64,000 bases of DNA. It comes from Gordonia rhizosphera NBRC 16068 (GTDB lineage: Bacteria > Actinomycetota > Actinomycetes > Mycobacteriales > Mycobacteriaceae). A program made the position numbers and the translations under genes. Location of the stretch: assembly GCF_000298195.1 (NCBI RefSeq), contig NZ_BAHC01000115.1, forward strand, positions 31,493-95,492. Direction: 5' to 3'. Positions 16,253 through 26,845 of the stretch are shown piece by piece; within the stretch, counting starts at the first letter, position 1, and each line of letters opens with the position of its first letter. Below the pieces are notes generated by a model that saw only the letters and a list, made by a program, of their open reading frames with translations, was not told the origin of the DNA and did no database searches.

Positions 16253-16308
16253 GCACGATGGACGCGCGGGTGTGCACGATGGACGAGGGGGTGCGCACGG
16301 TCGACGGG
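16253..16308. repeat. 21-bp repeat array, inverted relative to the left array
   Basis: Three units with 21-bp period begin at 16253, 16274 and 16295 (GCACGATGGACG, GCACGATGGACG, GCACGGTCGACG). GGGGTGCGCACGGTCGACG here is nearly the reverse complement of the unit left of gerW. The array occupies the 356-bp gap 16031-16386 between gerW's upstream region and the 3' end of the dioxygenase gene. I see nothing else there except the gerW ribosome site. Confidence 0.75.
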
Positions 16309-16386
16309 AGACGTTGTTGCCTGACGTACCGACGCACCACCGTGGGCCGATGCCCGCGGTGGTGCGCCAGGGGAGAGAACTCAGCG

Positions 16387-17457
16387 TCAGGCCGGTGCGC
16401 CCGCGCCGACGGGGGCGGGTTCGTCCGTGTCGGCGGCCTCCGGGGCCGGAGCCGCGCCCGGGCCGAAGTGGGCGTACTCCTCGATGTGCCGGTCCAGCGC
16501 GAGTGGGTTGGGGGTGCCGTAGGTGAAGTAGGTCTCCCAGGGCAGCTTCGCCCCGCCGATCGCGAGTCCGGTGTCGATGTCGGACATCTCCCACGTCTTG
16601 GTCTCGGCCGACGGATCAAGGTGCAGGAAGCCGGGTTCGCCGAACAGCTCGATCCGGTTGCCACCCGGCTCGAACACGTAGAGGAACTGCCCCTGCGTGA
16701 TCCCGTGCCGGTCCGGGCCCGCCTCGATCTGGATGTCATAGTCGCGGAACATCTCTGCGGCGTCCACGTTGTGCTGGCCGGTGCCGTAGTAGAACGCGAC
16801 GTGGTGCAGGCGCCCGCCCGGACCGGTCATGTCGCGCATGCAGGCGACCTCGTGGCCCAGGATGTTCGAGCTCATCCATGCGCCGATCTCCACCTCGCCG
16901 TCGACGACCCGCTCGGTGGTCCGGAAGCCGAGGTGCCGCTCGAACGACTTCTTCACCGCCGTGACGTCGGAGGCCATCAGGTTGAGGTGATCGATGCGCT
17001 TGACCGGAACGCCCTGCAGCGGCTTCTTCGACGGCCGGCTGAGGATCTTCGACTGCAGCTCCGGCGGGGCGACGTACTTCTCCGCCTCCCACAGCAGCGA
17101 GATGTTGTGGCCGTCGGGGGTCTGGTACTCGTAGGTCTTGCCGTAGCCGAACTGATCGTCGGTCCAGGTGCCGTCGACGTTCGCGTCCTTGAGTGACCGC
17201 GCACGACGCTCGAGTGCCTCGGGTGAGCTGGTACGCAGCGCGGCGTGGCCCATTCCGGGCTGATCGGACTCGGTGATCTTGAGGCTCCACGGGTAAGGAT
17301 CCTCGTATCCCCGCAGGTAGACCGACTGGCCCTCGCGCTGCGTCACGTACATCCCGAGGAACCTCGTGAAGAAGTCCAGGGTCTCCTGCGGCTTCGGGCT
17401 GAACAGTTCGACCCGCGCCAGGTGCGCGATCTCGAAGCGGTCAAGGTTCTCGCTCAT
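16387..17457 (-). CDS. Catechol 2,3-dioxygenase-type extradiol dioxygenase
   Basis: This two-domain 356-residue type I extradiol enzyme cleaves a catechol next to its hydroxyls to give a 2-hydroxymuconic semialdehyde. The C-terminal domain carries the iron triad: H157 in RIDHLNLMASD, H218/H219 in LHHVAFYYG and E270 in GGNRIELFG. An Ala/Pro/Glu-rich tail of about 25 residues follows the fold. The ATG at 17457 has AGGAGA upstream. It is divergent from the lower-pathway operon starting at 17682, so ring cleavage and lower pathway share one control region. It probably acts on (alkyl)catechols made by the hydroxylase at 28.3 kb and the P450 at 32.5 kb. Confidence 0.88.
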   Translation of the reverse strand: MSENLDRFEIAHLARVELFSPKPQETLDFFTRFLGMYVTQREGQSVYLRGYEDPYPWSLKITESDQPGMGHAALRTSSPEALERRARSLKDANVDGTWTDDQFGYGKTYEYQTPDGHNISLLWEAEKYVAPPELQSKILSRPSKKPLQGVPVKRIDHLNLMASDVTAVKKSFERHLGFRTTERVVDGEVEIGAWMSSNILGHEVACMRDMTGPGGRLHHVAFYYGTGQHNVDAAEMFRDYDIQIEAGPDRHGITQGQFLYVFEPGGNRIELFGEPGFLHLDPSAETKTWEMSDIDTGLAIGGAKLPWETYFTYGTPNPLALDRHIEEYAHFGPGAAPAPEAADTDEPAPVGAGAPA

Positions 17458-17535
17458 CGGTTCTCCTGTGGTGAATCGTTCGGCACCGGGTCGATGGTGC
17501 CTTCCATGTGTGGTGACACGAGCATGGCCGCCTCC

Positions 17536-19623
<2,088 letters not shown>

Positions 19624-19627
<4 letters not shown>

Positions 19628-21120
19628 CCGCGACAGATGTGGACACAGCAAACATGACGACGAGCACGCCCATCGAGGTCCGCCATCTCATCGGCGACCA
19701 ATGGAAGGCCGCTTCCGACGGGGCCACCTTCGAATCCCGCGACCCGCACGACGGCGCTCTGCTGGCCACCGTGGCGCGCGGCACCGCCGACGACGGCGCC
19801 GCGGCCATCGACGTCGCGCGCAAGGCGTTCGACGACGGGCCGTGGCCACAGATGCCACCCAAGGAACGCGCCAAGATCCTGCACGCGGTCGCCGACGCTG
19901 TCGACGATCATCGGGAAGAACTGGCGCAGATGGAAACCCGAGACGGCGGCAAGACCATCACGCAGTCGCTGCACGCCGAGATCCCGCGCGTCGCACACAA
20001 CTTCCGGTTCTTCGCCGACTATGTGGCGATGGCGGCCAACGAGGCCTACCCCGACGGTGATCTCCTGTCCTATGTGCTCTACCCACCCGCGGGTGTGGTG
20101 TCGGCGATCAGCCCGTGGAACGCGCCACTGATGCTCGCGACGTGGAAGATCGCGCCCGCCTTGGCCTTCGGCAACACCGCGGTGCTCAAACCGGCGCCGC
20201 AGACGCCGTTGACCGCCAACCGTTTCGCCGAGATCGCCCTCGAGGCCGGGTTGCCGGCGGGTGTGCTCAACGTCGTGCACGGCTTCGGCGGTGAGGCCGT
20301 CGCCGGACCGCTCACCTCGGACCCGCGGGTGGACCGCATCACGTTCACCGGCTCGAGCGCCACCGGTGTCAAGATCCTGCAGGCCGCCGCGGCCAACCAC
20401 ACCCCGGTGTCGGCGGAGATGGGCGGCAAGTCGGCCAACATCGTGTTCGCCGACGCAGACCTCGACATCGCCGTCCCCATGTCGATCCGTGCGATCTTCG
20501 GCGGCAACGGCCAGGTGTGCCTGTCGGGTTCGCGGCTGCTCGTGCAGAACTCCATCCGCGACGAGTTCCTCGAACGATTCGCCGACGAGGCCCGCAAGCT
20601 CACCGTCGGCGACCCCAAGGATCCCGGCACCTTCATGGGGCCGCTCATCGAGCAACGCCACCTGGACAAGGTGCATGGCTACGTGGAGCTGGCGCAGGAG
20701 GAGGGTGGCAAGATCATCACCGGCGGTGAACGACTCCGCGATGCCGACCACGCCGGCGGCTTCTACTATCCGCCCACCGTCATCGCCGGCCTGACCAACG
20801 AGTCGCGGACCGCACGCGAAGAGATCTTCGGTCCCGTCGAGACCGTCCTCGGTTTCGGCACCGAAGAGGAGGCGCTCCGCATCACCAACGACTCGCCCTA
20901 CGGGCTCGCCGGAATGCTGTTCACCCAGAACCTCAATCGTGCCCACCGCATGGCAGCACGGTGGAAGGCCGGCACGGTGTGGATCAACACGTTCTTCGAG
21001 CGCGATCTGCGTCTGCCGTTCGGCGGCGAGGGCATCAGCGGCCTCGGTCGGGAGGGTGGTCAGTACTCGCGCGACTTCTTCACCGAGCCGCGTGCGGTGA
21101 CCATCCGGCTCCGACACTGA
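19624..21120 (+). CDS. 2-hydroxymuconic semialdehyde dehydrogenase-type aldehyde dehydrogenase
   Basis: The 498-residue NAD-dependent ALDH has general base E265 in EMGGKSAN and nucleophile C299 in GQVCLSGSR, and the NAD motif FTGSSATGVK. Its closest functional group is the semialdehyde dehydrogenase of the 4-oxalocrotonate branch, which fits the decarboxylase and tautomerase found at 24.2-25.2 kb. The ATG at 19624 overlaps the aldolase stop. An internal Met at residue 11 could be an alternative start, so the first ten residues are doubtful. Confidence 0.85.
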
Positions 21121-21128
21121 GAGTGACC

Positions 21129-21878
21129 ATGACAGTCGAAACATGCGTGGTGGTCGGCGCGACCGGCGCGATGGGATCGGTGATCACCGACCGTCTCGTC
21201 GGCCGTGGCTACCGCGTGGTCGCCGTCGGGAGATCGCTGGAGGATCTGGAAAAGCTCTCGACGACAAGTGAACTCATCACAGCTTGCCCCGCCGATATCG
21301 GCAGCGACGACGCCGTCGAGCGGATCCGGGCCCATCTCGAGGGACCGGTCCGGTTGGCGGTGTTCGCGGCCGGCCTGCCCGTGAAGGGTTCGGCGGACAA
21401 CATCGAACCCTCCGCCCTGGCGACGGCGGCCAACATCAAGGTCGCCGGACCGGTCCGTCTGCTGCACGCCGTGCGTGACCACTTCGTCGAGGGTTCGAGG
21501 TTCGTGGCCATCGCCGGATCACTGGGCCTGGAACCCGGTCCGCTCGACGCCGGACCCGGAACCGCGAATGCCGCACTGCTCAACCTGATGCGCCAGATCA
21601 GCGCCCTGTACGGGCCCAGGGGGGTCACCACCCACACGATCGCACCCGGTCCGATCGACACTCCACGGTTGCGTGCGTTCGTCGAGACGGAATCGGCCCA
21701 AACGGGCCGGCCGATGGATGAGATCTGGGAGCGGTACCGGTCGAAGACCTCACTGGGCCGGCTCCCCACACTCGAGGAGATCGCCTGGCTCGTCGAGATG
21801 CTGCTCGCACCCGAGGCGTCCGTGCTGCACGGGAGCGTGCTCGCCGCGGACGGTGGCACCCGCCACGGAATAGGTTGA
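21129..21878 (+). CDS. SDR-like protein lacking the canonical Tyr/Lys pair
   Basis: The 249-residue protein has a Rossmann fold with the SDR glycine motif GATGAMG (residues 10-16), FAAGLP in the NAG position and a serine at about 131 (IAGSLG). Where SDRs normally have YxxxK, this protein reads GTANA (about residues 144-148). Both the catalytic tyrosine and lysine are therefore absent. It may be a non-reductive SDR (lyase or isomerase) or a binding protein. It lies in the lower-pathway operon, 8 nt after the ALDH gene. A GTG at 21123 is a second possible start. Confidence 0.8.
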   Translation: MTVETCVVVGATGAMGSVITDRLVGRGYRVVAVGRSLEDLEKLSTTSELITACPADIGSDDAVERIRAHLEGPVRLAVFAAGLPVKGSADNIEPSALATAANIKVAGPVRLLHAVRDHFVEGSRFVAIAGSLGLEPGPLDAGPGTANAALLNLMRQISALYGPRGVTTHTIAPGPIDTPRLRAFVETESAQTGRPMDEIWERYRSKTSLGRLPTLEEIAWLVEMLLAPEASVLHGSVLAADGGTRHGIG

Positions 21879-21894
21879 GACAGAGGAATACTCA

Positions 21895-22314
21895 ATGCCC
21901 ATCGCCCATTTTCACCTTCCGTCCGGATACGCCACACCCGACCAGGAGCGAAGGCTGCTCCTCGAGGCGAGCGCGGCGTATTCACGGGTGCTGGAATCCC
22001 CGATCGAGCGCGTGCGTGCATTCGTCGTGCACTACGACCCCGCCTCGATCGCGGTGGCCGGTAGGATCGTCGCCGACGGCGGGGCGGTGGCTCCGTACTT
22101 CACCGCGATCGTTCTCGTGGGTCGCCCGGCGTCTCAGCGCCACGAGTTGCTGCGCGCATTCACAGATCTGATCGTCGACGTCCTCGACGTCGACCGGGCA
22201 CAGGTCCGCGGTCAAATCATCGAAGTGGCCCCGGAGAACTGGGGTATTGCGGGTGTCCCGGCGAGCGGTGCACGAGCTGACGAGATCTCGGCGCGTGCCG
22301 CGGCGCCCGGCTGA
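21895..22314 (+). CDS. Tautomerase-superfamily protein (cis-CaaD/MSAD-like length)
   Basis: The 139-residue protein begins Met-Pro, so the mature protein would have the N-terminal proline used as catalytic base throughout this superfamily. Its length and two-module layout fit cis-3-chloroacrylate dehalogenase and malonate semialdehyde decarboxylase relatives rather than the short 4-oxalocrotonate tautomerases. A separate short 4-OT is encoded at 24191. It is the last gene of the plus-strand operon. The physiological reaction is unknown; a side activity in the same pathway is likely. Confidence 0.7.
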   Translation: MPIAHFHLPSGYATPDQERRLLLEASAAYSRVLESPIERVRAFVVHYDPASIAVAGRIVADGGAVAPYFTAIVLVGRPASQRHELLRAFTDLIVDVLDVDRAQVRGQIIEVAPENWGIAGVPASGARADEISARAAAPG

Positions 22315-22335
22315 CTCGCAAGGCTGGTGGTCGTG

Positions 22336-23949
22336 TCAGAAGGGTGGTGGTGGGCCCTCGTTGTTGCGTTTGCGGTTTCGGTTCCTTTCTGCCCGGCGTC
22401 GGGCGTGTTTGTTCGCCGTCCGACTGCGGGTGCGGGTCGGGCGTTGCGGGTTGTGGCTGCTGTCGGGTGGTGGGGCGTGCGGTGGGGCGGTGAACCGCAT
22501 GCGCCGCAGCCCGGGGAAGAGGTCTTCGAGGGTTTCGGCTTCCCCGTCGATGACCAGACCCTCCGGCGTGATGCTCTGGGTCCGGAGCCGTCCGCTGGCG
22601 TCACGCCACATGTCATCGAGCCACCCGCCGAAGGTTTTCAGCAGGTGCCAGGGACGGCATTTCGGGTTCATGTTCTCCGAGGTGGTTTGCCCACCGGCGG
22701 CCGGGTTGTCGTGGTTGTATTCGCCGACGTGCTCGCCGTCGCACTCCCACGCACTTTTGCCGCAGCCGGGTTCGCTGCAGTAGCCGTGGCGGATGCGGAT
22801 GAACGTGTCCAGCGCGGTCGTCGGCCGGTACGGGTCCGACGGCAACGACCCGGGCAGGGTGAAGGTGCCGTCGGGGTTCATCGGGGTACCCGGCGGGATC
22901 AGGTGAGCGATCCGTGCGTCGGGGCGGGCGGCGAGTTCACGGACGTGGGCGCCGTCGATGACGCCGTGCCCGTCCATGTAGCCGGGATTGTCCGCCCGGC
23001 CCGCCAGGGTGGCCTCGTCGGTGACCACGTGGATGACCACCTTCGCCGCCACCGCCACCACGGCGGTCGACCCGGCCGAGCCACGCTCGCCGTCACCGTC
23101 GGAGTCGGTGTCGGGGTTGGTGTCGAGATCGAGGGTCGCGGCGGTGATCGGGCAGTCGTCGCGGCCACATTCGCAGGTGAAGTCGCTACCGGACAGCAGC
23201 GCGAACTCGGCATCCGACAGCCGCTGATTCTTGGTGCGACCGTCATGCGCGCACACCCGGGCGGCCACCGTCTCGATGTTCGCGTACGCGATCCGCGCGT
23301 TCTCCGCCGACATCACCCCGGTCAACTCGGCGGTTCCGTCGCGTCGGTTGTCCAGCCACACGCCCCGGCGGTCGAGGGCATCTTTGCGACGCTGCCGCAC
23401 GGCGTCGGGGTCCTGGCGGAAGATGATGCGGTCGACCATGTCGCGCAGGCGTTGCGCCGAGTACGATCCGGCGCGCAGGCGTGCGGCGATCTGCGCGTCG
23501 ACCAGGGGTGCGTAGTCCTGGCCGTCGATCAGGTCGGTGCCGGTGATGATCGTGCGGGCCTGCCGTTGGGTGATCACCCCGTCACCCAGGCACTCCAACA
23601 CGTTCGGGAGCCGGTCGCGCAACGTGATGGCCTCATCGAGCAGGACCTCGGCCTGATGGCGGGTCATCGTGCGCAGCTGTGCAATGCGGGTGGCGGCATC
23701 GGCGAAACCGTCGACGACGTAACCGTCGGTGTGCTCGCGGGTGGCGACGAGATGATCGAACAGGACTGCGGCGTATCGATAGTCCGTATACGACAGATAC
23801 GAGTGCCCGCGGTCGATGTCGGTCATCCCCAGCAGCAGATCGTTGATGTCGGCGTCATCGGCCTGATCGAGGTCGATATCGCCCACGTAGTCGGCCGGCA
23901 GGCCACGCCACAACGGCGTTTCGGCGGACGAGCCAACAGACGAGGGCAC
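22336..23949 (-). CDS. DUF222 / 13E12-repeat HNH endonuclease
   Basis: The 537-residue protein has a large helical DUF222 domain and a C-terminal HNH nuclease. The HNH part starts at RHGYCSEPGCGKSAWECDGE and continues with EYNHDNPAAGG, ENMNPKCRPWH and LLKTFGG, giving the Cys pair, His and Asn expected for a beta-beta-alpha metal nuclease. I chose GTG at 23949 because GGAAGG lies six nt upstream. Such genes are repeated in many actinobacterial genomes and behave like selfish or mobile elements. Here it separates the two halves of the meta-cleavage genes. Confidence 0.85.
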   Translation of the reverse strand: MPSSVGSSAETPLWRGLPADYVGDIDLDQADDADINDLLLGMTDIDRGHSYLSYTDYRYAAVLFDHLVATREHTDGYVVDGFADAATRIAQLRTMTRHQAEVLLDEAITLRDRLPNVLECLGDGVITQRQARTIITGTDLIDGQDYAPLVDAQIAARLRAGSYSAQRLRDMVDRIIFRQDPDAVRQRRKDALDRRGVWLDNRRDGTAELTGVMSAENARIAYANIETVAARVCAHDGRTKNQRLSDAEFALLSGSDFTCECGRDDCPITAATLDLDTNPDTDSDGDGERGSAGSTAVVAVAAKVVIHVVTDEATLAGRADNPGYMDGHGVIDGAHVRELAARPDARIAHLIPPGTPMNPDGTFTLPGSLPSDPYRPTTALDTFIRIRHGYCSEPGCGKSAWECDGEHVGEYNHDNPAAGGQTTSENMNPKCRPWHLLKTFGGWLDDMWRDASGRLRTQSITPEGLVIDGEAETLEDLFPGLRRMRFTAPPHAPPPDSSHNPQRPTRTRSRTANKHARRRAERNRNRKRNNEGPPPPF

Positions 23950-24122
23950 GAGCGACCTTCCAGAGATCCGGACACGGCTGCAGGACACCCACGTTCATCT
24001 CTGATGTGCGACCACCCGGTACAGCGGGTGTCGCGGCCCCTCATTGCTCTGCTCTTCCTGCTGACAACAACCTACAACCCGGCACCGACAGGTTTGTGTG
24101 GCCGGCGGCCCTTCATGACGCA

Positions 24123-24195
24123 CGGCTGGCGCCTCGCTCCTCAGGGATCCTTCGGGATCAGGTGGTGATGCTCGGCCGGCGCCTCGCTCCTCAGG
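24123..24195. repeat. 23-bp direct repeat flanking a 27-bp spacer
   Basis: CGGCTGGCGCCTCGCTCCTCAGG (24123-24145) recurs as 24173-24195 with one mismatch. The second copy covers the stop codon of the tautomerase gene (24191). The first copy therefore looks like a duplicated gene end, in the 241-bp gap beside the HNH gene. I see nothing else of note in that gap. Confidence 0.7.
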
Positions 24196-24394
24196 CGGAT
24201 TCGGCGGCCTGGCGCTCGGCGATCGTCACATCCCCGGCCGCCCAGTGCGTGGTGGGGACCTCCCGAACCACGACGCGGATGTTCGGGATGGGCGCACCGA
24301 TCGCGCGGTGTGCCGCCTCGGTGAGTTCGTGCATGAGCGCGCGGATCTGTTCCGGGGTACGGCCTTGCGCGATGGTCACGTCGATGAAGGGCAT
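24191..24394 (-). CDS. 4-oxalocrotonate tautomerase
   Basis: The 67-residue protein MPFIDVTIAQGRTPEQIR... has the N-terminal catalytic proline and the length of classical 4-OT subunits. It converts 2-hydroxymuconate to 4-oxalocrotonate (2-oxo-3-hexenedioate). It is followed upstream by its functional partner, the decarboxylase, 5 nt away. It sits at the end of a three-gene minus-strand operon. Confidence 0.88.
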   Translation of the reverse strand: MPFIDVTIAQGRTPEQIRALMHELTEAAHRAIGAPIPNIRVVVREVPTTHWAAGDVTIAERQAAESA

Positions 24395-24399
24395 CGTCG

Positions 24400-25197
24400 T
24401 CAGCCACCTGCCACGGTGATCGAACCCAACGAGGTGAAGTGTGCCGAAACCCGGCTGCCCTGCTCGACCGCGACCGCATCGGTCATGCCGCCGGTGAGCA
24501 CCACCCAGCCCGCCTCCAGCGTCACGCCGCGGGCACCGAACGTGTTGGCGGCGAACGCCAGTGCCTCCGCCGGGTGACCAAGGACGGCCGATCCGGTGGC
24601 GGAGTCGACGATGTCGCCGTCGACCTCCAGGAGGCAGGCCTCGAGGCTCAGGTCGATCTCGTCGACCCGACGCAGCACAGGTCCGGTGACGTACACGCCC
24701 GACGAGTTGTTATCCGCGACCGCGTCGGCGAGCGTGAACTTGAAGCCGGAGTAGCGGCTGTCGATGATCTCGATCGCCGACGTCACGTAGTCAACGGCCG
24801 CCATCGCCTGTGCGGCAGTGATTCCCGGACCGGTCAGCGGCCGGCCCAGGACGAAGGCGATCTCCGGTTCGGCCCGCGGGTGGATGAGACGGTCGCGGGG
24901 GACCGGCAGGCCCGTGGGCAGGACCATCGCGTCGGTGAGCCACGCGACGCTCGGCTCTTCGACACCCATCTGCTGCTGCTTGGCGCGTGAGGTCAGGCCG
25001 AGTTTGATGCCGGTGACCGTCTCGCCCCGCGAGCGCCGGTCGGCGAGAGCGATGTCTTGTGCGGCATAGGCGACGTCAAGCGTCAGCCCGGGCCATTCGT
25101 GCTGGATCGAGGTGCGTGCGGTCCGTGATCGTTCAGCGGTCAGCAGGATGTCGGCGACTCGTGCCGCATTCCACTCGGTGTCGGTCTGCTCGGTCAT
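24400..25197 (-). CDS. 4-oxalocrotonate decarboxylase (2-hydroxypentadienoate hydratase family)
   Basis: The 265-residue protein belongs to the hydratase/decarboxylase family (fumarylacetoacetase-like fold) with the metal-site segment HPRAEPEIAFVLGRPL and KLGLTSRAKQQQMGV. Two homologues lie side by side here. I assign this one to the decarboxylase because it adjoins 4-OT and carries the KLGLTSxAK pattern seen in DmpH/XylI. The assignment could be swapped with its neighbour. The ATG at 25197 overlaps the hydratase stop. Confidence 0.75.
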   Translation of the reverse strand: MTEQTDTEWNAARVADILLTAERSRTARTSIQHEWPGLTLDVAYAAQDIALADRRSRGETVTGIKLGLTSRAKQQQMGVEEPSVAWLTDAMVLPTGLPVPRDRLIHPRAEPEIAFVLGRPLTGPGITAAQAMAAVDYVTSAIEIIDSRYSGFKFTLADAVADNNSSGVYVTGPVLRRVDEIDLSLEACLLEVDGDIVDSATGSAVLGHPAEALAFAANTFGARGVTLEAGWVVLTGGMTDAVAVEQGSRVSAHFTSLGSITVAGG

Positions 25198-25985
25198 TTC
25201 GTCTCACCTTCCATCACTGCGGTCACACTGCCCAGCCCGGCGACGGTGGCAACCACCGTGTCGCCCGGCGCGATCGGTACCGCCCTGGTCATCGATCCCG
25301 GCAGCACGACGTGACCCGGTTCCAACGTGACACCCAACGGACCGACGGTGTTCGCCAGCCACACAAGGGCGTTGAGAGGTGACCCGAGTACGGCACCGCC
25401 GGCGCCGGTGGCGATCAGCTCGCCGTTGACATGCAGATTGCATCCGGCCAAGCGCAGGTCCACATCCGACAGCCGTGACGGGCGCGAGCCCAGCACCACA
25501 CCGCCCGACGACGCGTTGTCGGCGACGGTGTCGAAGATTCCGATCTTCCAGTCCCGGATACGGGAATCGACGATCTCCAGGGCCGGAAGGACGAAGTCGA
25601 CGGCGGCCGCGGCCTCGGCGACCGTGACACCGGGCCCTTGGAGCGGCTTGCCGAGCACGAACGCGAACTCCGGTTCGATGCGGGGCTGAATGAAGCTGCC
25701 GCTGGGAATCGGTGCGTGCTCGAGGTGGAACATGCTCGCGGTGAGGTGGCCGAAGTCTGGTTGGTCGACGCCCGCCTGGCGTTGCATGGCCCGCGATGCC
25801 AGCCCCACCTTGTGGCCCTTGACGGTGTCACCGTTCTTCTCCCAGTCCTCCACCTGGGCGAGGGCGATCTCGTATGCCACCGACAATGGCGCGTCGGCGA
25901 ATTGCGGGGTGAGCGGGTCGATCGGGGTCATCGAGCGATAGGCGCCGAGAAGAGCCTCGGCGGCGGCCCGAACGTGATCAGCCAT
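25194..25985 (-). CDS. 2-hydroxypenta-2,4-dienoate hydratase (MhpD-like)
   Basis: The 263-residue homologue of the next gene should hydrate the dienoate to 4-hydroxy-2-oxovalerate, the aldolase substrate. The segment QPRIEPEFAFVLGKPL contains the metal ligands, and HKVGLASRAMQRQAGV matches the family. It is the first gene of the minus-strand trio and is divergent from the IclR gene at 26074. The 88-bp gap holds the palindromes at 26054-26103, so IclR control of this operon is likely. Confidence 0.78.
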   Translation of the reverse strand: MADHVRAAAEALLGAYRSMTPIDPLTPQFADAPLSVAYEIALAQVEDWEKNGDTVKGHKVGLASRAMQRQAGVDQPDFGHLTASMFHLEHAPIPSGSFIQPRIEPEFAFVLGKPLQGPGVTVAEAAAAVDFVLPALEIVDSRIRDWKIGIFDTVADNASSGGVVLGSRPSRLSDVDLRLAGCNLHVNGELIATGAGGAVLGSPLNALVWLANTVGPLGVTLEPGHVVLPGSMTRAVPIAPGDTVVATVAGLGSVTAVMEGETK

Positions 25986-26053
25986 TGATGGGATCTGCTT
26001 TCTCTTCGGGGAGCACAGCGATGGGCGATGATGCGTTGTGCTCGGCGGTCAGG

Positions 26054-26103
26054 GTGCGGCACGATAGGCAATCATGCAAGAGGAACGTGCCGCACAGCGG
26101 CAC
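26054..26103. promoter_or_regulatory. Palindromic operator-like sites at the IclR-1 start
   Basis: GTGCGGCACG (26054-26063) and CGTGCCGCAC (26086-26095) form a perfect inverted repeat across the IclR-1 start codon. GTGCCGC-ACA-GCGGCAC (26087-26103) is a second, perfect 7-3-7 palindrome. A similar 7-3-7 site lies upstream of the other IclR gene. Confidence 0.6.
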
Positions 26104-26841
26104 AATAATGAACTTGGCTCGGTTGCTCGTGTGGTCAGAATTCTTGACGTGGTCGGCGCCGCCGAACTCGGTCTCGGAGTCTCGGAGATCGCCCGCCGCG
26201 CAGAGATCTCCAAGTCCAGTGCGCAACGGATCTGCGGTGAGCTCGCCGAGAACGGGCTGCTGGAACGCCAGGGCACGCGTTATCGCTTGGGGCTGCGCCT
26301 GTTCGAGCTTGGGCAGCGGGTTCCCCGACGTCGGGATCTGCGCGACGCGGCGGTGCCCTATATGAGCGATCTGCGCGAGGCGACCGGCCACTCGGTGCAC
26401 CTGGCGGTCCTCGACGGCCCCTCGGTGGTCTATCTCGACGTTCTGCGCAGTCCACTGGCCCCGCCGCTGCCCACCCGCGCCGGCGGCCGGTGGCCGGCAC
26501 ACGGGACGGGGGTCGGCAAGGCGATCCTCGCGTTCTCCCCGTCCGGCGTCGTCGACGAGATCCTCGCGGGGGGATTGAAGCGACTGAGCGAACGGACCAT
26601 CACCAACCCGGGGTTGTTCCGGTCGGAACTGGCGCGCATCCGGGAGCGTGGCGTCAGCTACGACCTCGAGGAGTCCCGGCCCGGCGTGGTCTGTGTCGCG
26701 AGTCCTGTGGTTGGGGGTGACGGTGAGGTCGTCGCCGGGATCTCGGTGTCGGGGTGGCACAACCGCATCAATCTCGACCAAGCGGCCGCGGCCGTCCGGA
26801 CCGCGGCGCTCGGCCTGTCGCGTCAGCTCGCCGACCACTGA
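26074..26841 (+). CDS. IclR-family transcriptional regulator (1)
   Basis: The 255-residue regulator has an N-terminal winged helix (LGVSEIARRAEISKSSAQRI, about residues 28-47) and an IclR effector domain containing GHSVHLAVLDG and ARIRERGVSYD. It is divergent from the hydratase-decarboxylase-tautomerase operon and convergent with a second IclR gene 5 nt away. Operator-like palindromes overlap its own start codon, suggesting autoregulation together with control of the divergent operon. Confidence 0.88.
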   Translation: MQEERAAQRHNNELGSVARVVRILDVVGAAELGLGVSEIARRAEISKSSAQRICGELAENGLLERQGTRYRLGLRLFELGQRVPRRRDLRDAAVPYMSDLREATGHSVHLAVLDGPSVVYLDVLRSPLAPPLPTRAGGRWPAHGTGVGKAILAFSPSGVVDEILAGGLKRLSERTITNPGLFRSELARIRERGVSYDLEESRPGVVCVASPVVGGDGEVVAGISVSGWHNRINLDQAAAAVRTAALGLSRQLADH

Positions 26842-26845
26842 TCGA

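Noticed and set aside
22327..24168. A 613-residue plus-strand frame opposite the HNH endonuclease gene
   Set aside because: It is the antisense shadow of the DUF222/HNH gene. The HNH motifs are on the minus strand, and the plus frame has no domain.
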